Source: Deltaproteobacteria bacterium
GTDB lineage: Bacteria; Myxococcota_A; UBA796; GCA-2862545
Length of the DNA: 12,754 nucleotides
Assembly: GCA_019307545.1 (NCBI GenBank)
Contig: JAFDJI010000043.1
Coordinates: forward strand, 1-12,754
Reading direction: 5' to 3'
Shown: piece by piece, positions 1-7,357 of the stretch
Layout: each line of letters begins with the position of its first letter
Position numbering within the stretch: position 1 is the stretch's first letter
Made by a program: the position numbers and the translations under genes
The notes under the pieces: generated by a model
Databases searched by the model: none
The model's input: the letters and a program-made list of their open reading frames with translations, nothing else
Told to the model about the DNA's origin: nothing

Positions 1-624
1 GCAGTGGATGTGTCCGCGTCCACCCGAGTCGGCAGCGGGGGCCGGGACGGGCGAACCGACCGGCGGCTCCAGATCGCACGCATCGCGGGAGGCATCGCGT
101 ACGCCGGCGTACGGAACCGGGACCAGGTTGGACTGGTCACTTTCTCCGACCGGGTGGAGACGTGGCTCTCCCCCCGCAAGACCCGGGGCCACGTGTGGAA
201 CATCATCCAGCAGGTATTCGAGGTGACCGGGAGTCACCGCGACACCGACCTCTCGGAGGCCTTCGGGTTCATCGCCCAGGTACAGCGGCGGCGCGCGGTG
301 TTGGTCCTGGTGAGCGATTTCCTCGACGATGGGCCCTGGGAACGGGCGTTGGGACTGCTGACCCGGCGTCATGCGGTGCACGCCTTCGTGGTGGACGACC
401 CCCTGGATCGGGGTATGGCGGGGTTGGGCCTGGTAGACCTCGTGGATGCGGAGACCGGGCGTACCTTCCTGGTGGATGGTTCGGGCTGGCGGGAGCGGGC
501 CTCGGTGGAGGCGCGGGTACAGATGCTCCATCGTGCCGGGGCCAAGGCGGTCGCCATTTCGACCGCGGAGGACCCGTTCCGCGCCCTACACCAGCACTTT
601 CGCCGCGTGGGGGCGCGAAGATGA
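1..624 (+). CDS. DUF58 domain protein (vWA-like), 5' partial
   Basis: This is the C-terminal 207 residues of a DUF58 protein. The frame is open from base 1 and the first visible codons read AVDVSAST, so the true start lies left of the window. The family is usually about 290-300 residues, so roughly 90 are missing. Seen: a MIDAS-type motif D-V-S-A-S at visible residues 3-7, where family members usually have Met next and this one has Thr. Also seen are a strand ending VGLVTFSD and the family-typical LVLVSDF near residue 104. DUF58 proteins are cytoplasmic vWA-like proteins normally encoded between a MoxR AAA+ ATPase and the Bat genes, which matches the downstream genes. The stop codon overlaps the next start (ATGA), so translation is probably coupled. 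Family assignment is secure; the molecular function is not known. Confidence 0.9.
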   Translation, partial: AVDVSASTRVGSGGRDGRTDRRLQIARIAGGIAYAGVRNRDQVGLVTFSDRVETWLSPRKTRGHVWNIIQQVFEVTGSHRDTDLSEAFGFIAQVQRRRAVLVLVSDFLDDGPWERALGLLTRRHAVHAFVVDDPLDRGMAGLGLVDLVDAETGRTFLVDGSGWRERASVEARVQMLHRAGAKAVAISTAEDPFRALHQHFRRVGARR

Positions 625-1550
625 GGTCATCGTTGGCGGGTGTGCCATGGCCGTCTCTGGCCGGGCTGGCCCTGGTGGCGGCCTGCGGGGGTGGCCCCGC
701 CGGGCCATGGGCGGTCGATGGGCCCGTGCTGCGCACCTGGCTGGAGAACCCCGCCGACGCCGGCGGCATCCTGGTGGTCCAACTGGAGGTCGAGGCGGAT
801 GCGGAGTGGGACCTGTCCGAACCGGAGGTCCGGGGGCTCACCTTCCAGCCCAAGGGGGAGCCCCGGGTGGAGCAGATCGGTGAGCGGGTGGTGCTCACCG
901 AGCGCTTCACCTACGGGGGTCCAGAGGGGATGTACGAGATCCCGGCGCTGGTTGCGACCTGGACCGGCCCCTCGGGAGAGGGCACCCTCCGTTCGGAGCC
1001 GATCTGGGTGGACCTTGCGGTAGAGCCGCCCCGGGAGGGGGAGTTGGCCGACATCACCGAGCCCCCGGTTGTGTGGACGGTGCCGTGGGGGGCCCTTTCG
1101 GTGGTCGGCGCCCTCGGGATGCTGCTCGCGGGGGGCCTGGTGGTCGCATTCCGCAACGCCGGGCGCCAGGTTGTGCCCAAGATTCGCCGGTTGCCTCCGG
1201 ATACCCGGGCGCTCCACGCCTGGGCCGAGGCGTGCGCTGACCCGGGCCTGGACGACTTCGGCAAGGCGCTCGCCATCTCGCGCATCTTCCGCGAGTATGC
1301 CGAGGAGGTCCTCGGGTTCCCGGCCGTCGCGTGGACGACTTCGGAGATCCTCGTCCAGCTGGGTCGCATGGACCACCTGCCGGAGGGCAACATCCCCCGC
1401 GCCCGTCGGCTCCTCCGCGCGACCGACCGGGTGAAGTTCGCCGACGCCGTGGTCCGTGCCGAGCTGTTCGAGGACTTGGAGGCGGACCTGCGCGGGTTCC
1501 TGGAGAGCACCCGCCCCCGGTACTGGGATCCCGAAGAGGGGGCCGCATGA
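621..1550 (+). CDS. BatD-like / DUF4381-like membrane lipoprotein
   Basis: A 309-residue protein starting at the ATG that overlaps the DUF58 stop. A longer upstream reading of the frame lies inside DUF58 and is rejected. Seen: a lipoprotein signal with lipobox V-A-A-C (Cys22), then an extracytoplasmic beta-rich region of about 125 residues. This is followed by one membrane segment at about 151-177 and a cytoplasmic helical tail with the motif RLLRATDRVKFADA ending at residue 276. Operons of this kind usually have a short DUF4381 protein here with only the membrane segment and tail. The extra N-terminal domain, with an ERFTYGGPEGMYEIPAL stretch, resembles BatD beta-repeats, and the tail resembles the BatD C-terminus. 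I infer a small BatD paralogue tethered by both a lipid and a membrane helix. Its partners are presumably the vWA proteins beside it. The stop overlaps the batA start (ATGA). Confidence 0.8.
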   Translation: MRSSLAGVPWPSLAGLALVAACGGGPAGPWAVDGPVLRTWLENPADAGGILVVQLEVEADAEWDLSEPEVRGLTFQPKGEPRVEQIGERVVLTERFTYGGPEGMYEIPALVATWTGPSGEGTLRSEPIWVDLAVEPPREGELADITEPPVVWTVPWGALSVVGALGMLLAGGLVVAFRNAGRQVVPKIRRLPPDTRALHAWAEACADPGLDDFGKALAISRIFREYAEEVLGFPAVAWTTSEILVQLGRMDHLPEGNIPRARRLLRATDRVKFADAVVRAELFEDLEADLRGFLESTRPRYWDPEEGAA

Positions 1551-2500
1551 TCGAGTGGGGCTCCCCGTGGGCGTTCTGGCTCCTGATCCCGGTGCTGCTA
1601 CTCCCGCTCCAGGGTCGCTGGACGGGGCGCAATCGGCTCGCGATCGCCAGCGAAGCCGCGATGACGCGACGCCTCACCCTGCGCCTCGTCCTGTGGTGGC
1701 TGCCCGGGGTGCTACAGGTCGCTGGGCTGGCGCTCGTCGTGGTGGCGTTGGCGCGGCCGCACATCACCCGCCGCGACGTGGTGGTGGAGTCCGACGGCCT
1801 CGACATCCTGCTCGCGCTCGACACCTCCGGCTCCATGGACGCCCCCGACTTCTCCCGGGGCCTGACCCCGGTCAGCCGCCTCGAGGTCGCCAAGGGCGTG
1901 ATGGCCCGTTTCGTGGAGGACCGGCCCTTCGACCGGATCGGGCTGGTGGTGTTCGGCCAGGACGCGTTCACGTTCGTGCCCCTCACCCTGGACCACGACA
2001 CCCTGCTGGGGTCACTCGAACACGTCCAGATCGGCATCGCCGGCAAGAGCGCCACCGCCGTCGGCGCGGCCCTCGCGGTGGCGGGGCGACGCATGAAGCA
2101 GGTGGATGCTCCAGAGCGGGTCATCATCCTGCTCACCGATGGGCGCAACAACGTGGAGCGTCCAGACCCCATCCAGGCGGCGTGGGCGGCCGCTGCCCTG
2201 GACATCCGCATCTACACCATCGGCATCGGTTCCGGGGTCGCCCGCTATGGGAGCGATGCGATCGACGAACCCACCCTGCGCAAGATCGCGGACATCACCG
2301 GTGGGCAGTTCTTCCGTGCCTCCAGCACCAAGACCCTCCAGGCGGTGTACGAGACCATCGACGAGCTTGAGACCTCTCCGGCCGAGGTGCGCGAGCTGGT
2401 CGAGCACGAGGAGCTCTTCCGGCAGTGGCTCATCCCCGGGGTGGGGCTCCTGGTGCTGCAACTCCTGCTGTCGGCCACCTTCCTGCGGAGGGGCCCGTGA
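1547..2500 (+). CDS. batA: BatA, vWA-domain membrane protein
   Basis: A 317-residue vWA protein of the BatA type, starting at an ATG that overlaps the previous stop and is preceded by an AGAGGGGG purine run. Seen: hydrophobic segments at about 8-21 and 52-69 flanking an Arg-rich loop, which should be cytoplasmic by the positive-inside rule. The vWA domain has the MIDAS motif D92-T-S94-G-S96-M and a later L-T-D198-G motif. A C-terminal membrane helix lies at about 293-312. This three-helix layout with the vWA domain in the periplasm is the usual BatA/BatB form, and the length is typical. vWA domains bind a divalent metal and mediate protein-protein contacts, so it probably acts in an inner-membrane complex with BatB, BatD and BatE. 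The order and overlaps with its neighbours support a single operon. Confidence 0.93.
   Translation: MIEWGSPWAFWLLIPVLLLPLQGRWTGRNRLAIASEAAMTRRLTLRLVLWWLPGVLQVAGLALVVVALARPHITRRDVVVESDGLDILLALDTSGSMDAPDFSRGLTPVSRLEVAKGVMARFVEDRPFDRIGLVVFGQDAFTFVPLTLDHDTLLGSLEHVQIGIAGKSATAVGAALAVAGRRMKQVDAPERVIILLTDGRNNVERPDPIQAAWAAAALDIRIYTIGIGSGVARYGSDAIDEPTLRKIADITGGQFFRASSTKTLQAVYETIDELETSPAEVRELVEHEELFRQWLIPGVGLLVLQLLLSATFLRRGP
2487..2493 (+). promoter_or_regulatory. Ribosome binding site for batB (decides GTG start)
   Basis: GGAGGGG lies inside the end of batA, with its GGAGG core 5 bases before the GTG at 2497. That GTG overlaps the batA stop as GTGA. This favours the GTG over the in-frame ATG at 2521, which lacks a comparable site and would cut into the first hydrophobic segment. 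Confidence 0.65.
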
Positions 2501-4413
2501 GCTGGGGCGCGCTCTCGTGGATGTGGGCGCTGGTCGCGGTGGCGGTGCTCGCGGTGGTGGCCTACGCCTCGGGGCGCCTGCACTGGCGGCGCCTGGGGAG
2601 GCTGTTCCGCGGCGAGCTGCTCGATCGGGTGCTGCCGTACTCGGTGCGGGTGCGACGGGTGTCCCGGGATCTGTTGGCGCTGGCAGGCCTGGGGTGCCTG
2701 GTGGTGGCCCTCGCCGAGCCACTCTATGGGAAGGAGGTGCGGGAGCTGAAGCGGAAGGGGGTCGACATCGTGATCGCGGTCGACCTCTCCCGCTCCATGG
2801 ACGCGCGGGACGTGGATCCGTCGCGGCTGGAGCGCGCCCGACGGGAGATCCTGGACCTCATCGGCATGATTGAGAGCGACCGGGTGGGCCTGGTGATCTT
2901 CGCGGGAGGTGCCTACCCGCGCATGCCGCTGACCCAGGACTACGATGCGCTCATGATGGTGGTGGACGAGTTGGACACCGACATGTTCCGGGCGCAGGGG
3001 AGCGCGTTGGGGGAGGGGATCCGAATGGGGAGCAAGCTCCTGCTCGCCGGCGATTCCCACAAGGCCGGGAAGGCCATCATCGTGCTCTCGGACGGGGAGT
3101 CCCACGATGCCGGCGACGCGGTAGCGGCGGCCAGCGAAGTCGCGGCCGAGGGCGTCCGGGTGTACGCCATGGGGATAGGCGTGGAGTCCGCGCCCATCCC
3201 CCTGAACGTGGGCGGGTGGGTGACGATCAGAGGCAAGACGGTGCTGACCGAGCCCAACCCGAAGCTGCTCCGAGATGTGGCGCGGGCGAGCGGAGGGGCC
3301 TACGTCCATTCCGTGGCCTCGGCACAAGACATGGAGAGCCTCTACAGGGACGAGATCCGGAAGACCCTGCGGGCCGTCGAGGTCGGCAGTCGGGAGCAAG
3401 AGGCCTGGAAGAGCGGGTTCCAGTGGCCGCTCGGGTTGGGGCTGGTGCTGTTGCTCCTCTCCGCGTGGGTGGGGGATGGGCGCCGCCCATGGGGCGGTGT
3501 GGGCGCGGTGTTGTTGGTGGCCCTGGCCGTGCCGGGTCCCGCGATGGCTGCCACCCTCGCCGAGGGTGACACCCTGTACCGTGCAGAGCGCTACGTCCAG
3601 GCGGAGCGGGTGTTCACCGAGCTGAGCATGGAGCGCCCCACCGACCCCGACGTGTACCGTCGTCTGGCCGCCACCCGGTACCGGATGGGGGACCACGAGG
3701 GGGCCGCGCGCGCGTGGGATGCCGAGGCCCGGCTTCGTGGGAGGGGCCTCGGGACGCGGGCGATCTACGATTCCGGCAATGCCCACTACCAGGCGGGGAG
3801 GTTGGAGGAGGCGATCAGGCGGTACGACCAGGTGCTCAACGTGGATTCCGACCACCTGGGGGCGGGACAGAACAAGGACCTCGCGTTGCGGGAGCTTCGC
3901 GCGCGCCGGGAGGATGTCGAACCGCCACTGCAGCAGCCCTCCCCTGGCGCTTCGGAGGGGCAGGAGGGAGAGCAGCAGGATCAGCAACAAAGCTCGGGTA
4001 CCGGGGAGGAAGAAGGGGAGCCGGGCGAGTCCAAGGAGGGGGACGCGCAGCAGGAGGGGGGCAGCTCCGAGGAGTCCGCCTCTGGTGAATCCCAGGACGG
4101 GGAGGCCCAGGGAGCGAAGGGAGAGCCCGGGTCGACCGAGGGGGGCGATCCGGAGGGTGCCGACGCGGAGGGCAGTCGCGAGACCGCGGGTGAGGATGGG
4201 CAGGAACTCGCCACGGGTGAAGCGTCCGGCGTCGAGGACCTGGAGGGTCTCGAGACGGGCGACGATCGGGGCACGCCCGGGCAGCCGTTCGACGGCAACT
4301 GGGAGAACGACGGACCGGTGACCGCGGCCCAGGCGGATCGCCTTCTGGAGGGGGTGGAAGAGGGTCGCCCCCGCGTCCGCATCCCGGGTCGCGATCAGGG
4401 CAGGCCATGGTGA
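2497..4413 (+). CDS. batB: BatB-BatC fusion (vWA + TPR membrane protein)
   Basis: A 638-residue protein combining BatB and BatC. Seen in order: hydrophobic segments at about 9-24 and 59-73 with an Arg-rich loop between them. The vWA domain has MIDAS D96-L-S98-R-S100-M and L-S-D199-G. A membrane helix lies at about 309-325. A second short hydrophobic segment at about 334-349 ends in A-M-A followed by Ala, like a signal-peptidase site. TPR-like repeats span about 352-470, and a Glu/Gly/Ser/Gln-rich linker about 479-600. The C-terminus, with AAQADRLLEGVEE and a final Trp, is typical of BatC. Many proteobacteria carry vWA-TPR fusions of this kind, while Bacteroides keeps BatB and BatC separate. 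By topology the vWA and TPR parts should both be periplasmic. The gene overlaps batD by 7 bases. Family call is firm; whether the protein is cut internally is unknown. Confidence 0.92.
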   Translation: MSWGALSWMWALVAVAVLAVVAYASGRLHWRRLGRLFRGELLDRVLPYSVRVRRVSRDLLALAGLGCLVVALAEPLYGKEVRELKRKGVDIVIAVDLSRSMDARDVDPSRLERARREILDLIGMIESDRVGLVIFAGGAYPRMPLTQDYDALMMVVDELDTDMFRAQGSALGEGIRMGSKLLLAGDSHKAGKAIIVLSDGESHDAGDAVAAASEVAAEGVRVYAMGIGVESAPIPLNVGGWVTIRGKTVLTEPNPKLLRDVARASGGAYVHSVASAQDMESLYRDEIRKTLRAVEVGSREQEAWKSGFQWPLGLGLVLLLLSAWVGDGRRPWGGVGAVLLVALAVPGPAMAATLAEGDTLYRAERYVQAERVFTELSMERPTDPDVYRRLAATRYRMGDHEGAARAWDAEARLRGRGLGTRAIYDSGNAHYQAGRLEEAIRRYDQVLNVDSDHLGAGQNKDLALRELRARREDVEPPLQQPSPGASEGQEGEQQDQQQSSGTGEEEGEPGESKEGDAQQEGGSSEESASGESQDGEAQGAKGEPGSTEGGDPEGADAEGSRETAGEDGQELATGEASGVEDLEGLETGDDRGTPGQPFDGNWENDGPVTAAQADRLLEGVEEGRPRVRIPGRDQGRPW

Positions 4414-6083
4414 GACGACTGCTGGTGCTGGTGGGTGTCTTGGTGTGCACACTGGCGTCGGCGCCCGCGTTCGCGGCCCAGGTCTACCTGAGAGTGCACT
4501 ACCGGACGATGGAGCTGGGCCAGCAGGGGCAGGCCGAGATCGTGGTGGTCAACGGGCGGACCACGGTGGTGCCCGACCTCCCCGTAGACGATGGTTTGGT
4601 GGTGCGGTTCGCCGGTCAGCAGCGCGCCACCCGGTCGGTCAACCTCCATCGCACGCGTAGCGTGTCCTTCACCTACTCGGTGAAGGCCACCCGCACGGGT
4701 TCCTTCACCCTCGGGCCCGCGACCGTGATGGTGGAGGGCCAGCCGGTCGTCACCAACTCCGCCACGGTCACGGTGACCGAGCCCCCTCCAGCCCTGGAGG
4801 AGGACATGGTCGCGACCGCAGAGGTGTCCATCAACCCGGCTTGGGAGGGGCAGGTGGTGCTCTACCGGTACGGGTTGCGGTCCAGGGTGCGGGTCCTGCG
4901 CTCGCGGTGGAGCGGTCTGCCGGTCACCCAACTCGCGCGACCCCGGGACGGCGGGGCGGTCCGGCGCCAGTACATGGTGGAGGACGCCCGGGGGCCGACC
5001 TGGGTCGACGAAACACTGGAACCATTCATCGTGACCAGCGCCGGAGACATCACCCTCGCCCCTGTCGTGGTGCAGGTCGACGTTCCGCGCGAGGGCCGTC
5101 GTAGCCCGTTCGACCCGTTCGACTTCCCGGAGCAGCGAAGCCTCCTCACGAAGGCCATGGAGCTGTCCGTCCGACCCCTCCCGCCTCCGCCCGTGGGTTT
5201 CTCGGGGCTGGTCGGAGAATTCGAGTTCTCCAGCACCATCGTCGACACCAAGGTAGCCGTCGGGGAGTCGGTGGACTGGACCGTCGATGTGACGGGCGAC
5301 GGCTCGCTGGAGGGCTTCCACCTGCCGCCACCGCAGGACCTCGAGGGGGCGCGGATCTACGACGGGAGCCCGTCGGTATCGGCCGTTGTCGAAGAGTCCG
5401 GCTACCGAGCCAGCGGGACCTTCAACCGGGTGGTGGTGCCCACCGAGCCCGGCACCCTGCGGCTGCCTCCCCTCGAGGTCAAGACCTTCTCGACGACTCG
5501 GGGGGAATACGTGGTGCACCGGCTGGAGTTGCCGGTGCTCGAGGTGGCCCCTGGAGGAGAGCAGGGGGGGGCCATGGAGTCCTTCGCCCCGCTGGTCGTG
5601 CCACAGACGCAGGCGGAGGCCCCCCAGGTGGTCGACATCTACCCCGTCTACGCGAAGGGGCGTACCACCGCGCCCTTCCTCGGCCCGGTCCTCCCCTGGG
5701 CGGTGCTGGTCGCGGCCGCGGGTGGGCTGCTCGCGTTGCTCCTCGACCTCCGGGTCTGGATGCGGCTGCTCCTGCCGCCGCGCGAGGCTGTCGCGGCACC
5801 CATGACGCCGGTGGATCGACTTCGCCGCCTCCCCGAGGATGCCGACGAACAGTTGGACCTCCTCGACGATGCGCTGCGGCAGTCGTTGGGGCGGAGGTTG
5901 AACCTGCCCCCGGGGCAGCTCGACCGGCGTGAGGCGATCGAACAACTGCCAGCGTCGGTCCGGGACCGAGTTGCCGCGGTATCCAACGCGCTGGAGCGGG
6001 CCCGGTTCGCCGGAGACCCGCCCGGATCGGACCTGGCCGACCAGGTGCGCTCGGTGGTGCAGGACCTGTGGGAGGCGGCTTGA
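4407..6083 (+). CDS. batD: BatD, periplasmic protein with membrane anchor
   Basis: A 558-residue BatD protein. The ATG sits inside the end of the preceding gene and is followed directly by a clear signal peptide: two Arg, a Leu/Val core and an A-F-A cleavage site at residue 23. Seen: a long beta-rich extracytoplasmic region from about 25 to 420. It includes TRSVSFTYSVKATRTGSFTL, a pattern of repeated immunoglobulin-like BatD domains. One membrane helix follows at about 424-447, then a Leu/Arg/Asp-rich helical cytoplasmic tail of about 110 residues with REAIEQL and ALERARFAGD motifs. Length and layout are normal for the family. BatD is thought to be the large periplasmic component of the Bat complex; no enzymatic activity is known. 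The tail shares its pattern with that of the 621-1550 protein. The stop overlaps the batE start by one base. Confidence 0.92.
   Translation: MVRRLLVLVGVLVCTLASAPAFAAQVYLRVHYRTMELGQQGQAEIVVVNGRTTVVPDLPVDDGLVVRFAGQQRATRSVNLHRTRSVSFTYSVKATRTGSFTLGPATVMVEGQPVVTNSATVTVTEPPPALEEDMVATAEVSINPAWEGQVVLYRYGLRSRVRVLRSRWSGLPVTQLARPRDGGAVRRQYMVEDARGPTWVDETLEPFIVTSAGDITLAPVVVQVDVPREGRRSPFDPFDFPEQRSLLTKAMELSVRPLPPPPVGFSGLVGEFEFSSTIVDTKVAVGESVDWTVDVTGDGSLEGFHLPPPQDLEGARIYDGSPSVSAVVEESGYRASGTFNRVVVPTEPGTLRLPPLEVKTFSTTRGEYVVHRLELPVLEVAPGGEQGGAMESFAPLVVPQTQAEAPQVVDIYPVYAKGRTTAPFLGPVLPWAVLVAAAGGLLALLLDLRVWMRLLLPPREAVAAPMTPVDRLRRLPEDADEQLDLLDDALRQSLGRRLNLPPGQLDRREAIEQLPASVRDRVAAVSNALERARFAGDPPGSDLADQVRSVVQDLWEAA
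6070..6075 (+). promoter_or_regulatory. Ribosome binding site for batE (decides start)
   Basis: GGGAGG within the last codons of batD lies 7 bases before the ATG at 6083. That ATG shares a base with the batD stop (TGATG). It supports the ATG over the in-frame GTG at 6068, which would start upstream of this site. Confidence 0.65.
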
Positions 6084-6811
6084 TGCTCGGTGTGGCACAG
6101 GTGCTTCTGTTTGCTCTGGTCGCCCTGGCGAACCCGGTGCGAGAGGGCGCAGAGGCCTGGGACCGTGGCGATGCGGCTACCGCCATCGCGGTGTGGAGCG
6201 AGGCGGCGTCCGAGGGCACTCCTTCGGGGGTGCTGCTGTTCGATCTTGGGGTGGCGCACTACCGGATGGGGGACCACGCGGGCGCCGTGGCGTACTGGCG
6301 GGCGGCGCGGCGGTTGCGCCCCCGCGATCCGCGCCTGGTCCACAACCTCGCCCGCGCCCGGAACAAGCTGGACGGTACGCCGAGCCCGGTATCCGCTTCT
6401 GTGGGGTGGGTGGAGTTCCTCACTGCGGGGGAGATGGGGGTCTTGGGGCTCCTCCTCCTGGCTCTGGCTTCGGCGGGGTTGTGGTGGCGGCGCTTCAAGC
6501 CGTCGAACAGCCAGGTCCCCTGGGTGGTGCTCGGCCTCGCGGGGCTGGCGGTCTCCTGGACGGCTATCGACGCGTCACGGGCCGTGGTTCACCGTCCAGT
6601 GGTGGTGGTGGTGGACGTGCCCGCAGTGGCCCGCGATGTGGCCCGCGCCGACGGAGATGAACGGTTCGTGCTCCTTCCGGGCTCCGAGGTCCGGGTGGAG
6701 CGGGCCCTGGGCGACTTCCTACTGGTGGCGACCGGGGACGGCGATCGGGGTTGGGTGCCCCGCGGGGCGGTTCTCCACGTCGGCCCGGCCCCGGCGTTCG
6801 ATGTAGGTTAG
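6083..6811 (+). CDS. batE: BatE, TPR and SH3-like membrane protein
   Basis: A 242-residue BatE protein. Seen: a short N-terminal hydrophobic signal (residues 2-16) without a clear lipobox. TPR-like repeats follow at about 19-100, including YRMGDHAGAVAYW at residues 60-72. Two membrane helices lie at about 117-136 and 148-165. A C-terminal beta-rich region at about 178-238 contains a small SH3-like pattern (PGSEVRVERALGDFLLVATGDGDRGWV region). Signal, TPR, two helices and an SH3-like domain in that order are the standard BatE layout, which puts both soluble domains in the periplasm. TPRs and SH3b domains bind proteins or peptidoglycan-related ligands, so a scaffold role is likely but not shown. 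This is the last canonical Bat gene. Confidence 0.88.
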   Translation: MLGVAQVLLFALVALANPVREGAEAWDRGDAATAIAVWSEAASEGTPSGVLLFDLGVAHYRMGDHAGAVAYWRAARRLRPRDPRLVHNLARARNKLDGTPSPVSASVGWVEFLTAGEMGVLGLLLLALASAGLWWRRFKPSNSQVPWVVLGLAGLAVSWTAIDASRAVVHRPVVVVVDVPAVARDVARADGDERFVLLPGSEVRVERALGDFLLVATGDGDRGWVPRGAVLHVGPAPAFDVG

Positions 6812-6827
6812 TGGCGGGCCCGGGCTC

Positions 6828-6836
6828 GGGAGAAGG
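6828..6836 (+). promoter_or_regulatory. Ribosome binding site for the small lipoprotein
   Basis: A purine run GGGAGAAGG sits just before the ATG at 6839, with the GGAG core 6 bases away. It is the strongest site in the cluster and fits a gene that is not translationally coupled to batE, since the gap is 27 bases. Confidence 0.6.
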
Positions 6837-6838
6837 TC

Positions 6839-7345
6839 ATGCGTCGCGTCGCATTCTGGCTGTTGGTCGCAAGCGTGCTCGTCGGCTGTGGAAGCAAGCT
6901 CAAGCGGTTGAGCGCTTCCGAGCGGGGCCACTACTACGCGCTCCGCGTCTACATGGACCACAAGGAGGAAAAGCAATTCCTCAAGGGCAAGACCGAGGAG
7001 GAGCGAAACACCTGGCTCCAGGAGCGCGGGTTGTGGGATCGCTTCTACCAGTACGAGGAGGCCGTCCGGGACCTGATCATTGCCGGTGAGGTCGCCGAGG
7101 GGTGGAAGGAGGAGATGGTGCTCATGTCGTGGGGCGCACCCTTCGAGCGTCGCCGGATGACCGGTCGCCCCGCTGAGCGCTCCGAGGTGTTCGTGTACCG
7201 GTTCGAGATCGACAAGGAGGGCATCGTCCGGGTGTGGGATCCGGCCAGCAAGACCGCCTACAAGATGGTCAACCGTTACCAGGTGGAGCTCTTCGTCGAC
7301 GATGGGGAGGTCACCCAGACGCGACGGAAGGACCGCTGGGAGTGA
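6839..7345 (+). CDS. Small lipoprotein, BamE/SmpA-like
   Basis: A 168-residue predicted lipoprotein. Seen: a signal with lipobox L-V-G-C (Cys17), a charged helical region at about 20-80, then EGWKEEMVLMSWGAPFERR followed by beta-type segments ending YQVELFVDDGEVTQTRR. The W-K-x-x-M-V-x-x-S-W-G-x-P pattern followed by a Tyr/Phe-rich strand and a final 'x-F-x-D-G-x-V' strand resembles small outer-membrane lipoproteins of the BamE (SmpA/OmlA) fold. That likeness is by pattern only. Residues after the Cys are GSK, with no Asp at +2, so outer-membrane sorting is plausible. The gene begins 27 bases after batE with no terminator between, so it may be an accessory member of the Bat transcript. Exact function unknown. 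Confidence 0.8.
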   Translation: MRRVAFWLLVASVLVGCGSKLKRLSASERGHYYALRVYMDHKEEKQFLKGKTEEERNTWLQERGLWDRFYQYEEAVRDLIIAGEVAEGWKEEMVLMSWGAPFERRRMTGRPAERSEVFVYRFEIDKEGIVRVWDPASKTAYKMVNRYQVELFVDDGEVTQTRRKDRWE

Positions 7346-7357
7346 ACAGGCACGGCC

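Noticed and set aside
2245..4452. A 735-codon open frame on the minus strand opposite batA and the BatB-BatC gene.
   Set aside because: It is antisense to genes with clear vWA and TPR motifs, gives a Pro/Arg/His-rich product with no recognisable domain, and arises from high third-position GC.
4395..6098. A 567-codon minus-strand open frame opposite batD.
   Set aside because: Same reason: it mirrors batD almost exactly, with a His/Arg/Gly-rich low-quality product.
6091..6108. A TGGCAC followed by a CTTC, resembling a sigma-54 promoter.
   Set aside because: The -12 element does not match TTGC, and the site lies inside the start of batE within an overlapped operon.
6812..6838. CGGGCCCG palindrome after batE as a terminator.
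   Set aside because: The arms are only 4 bases and no T-run follows, so no stable terminator hairpin is supported.
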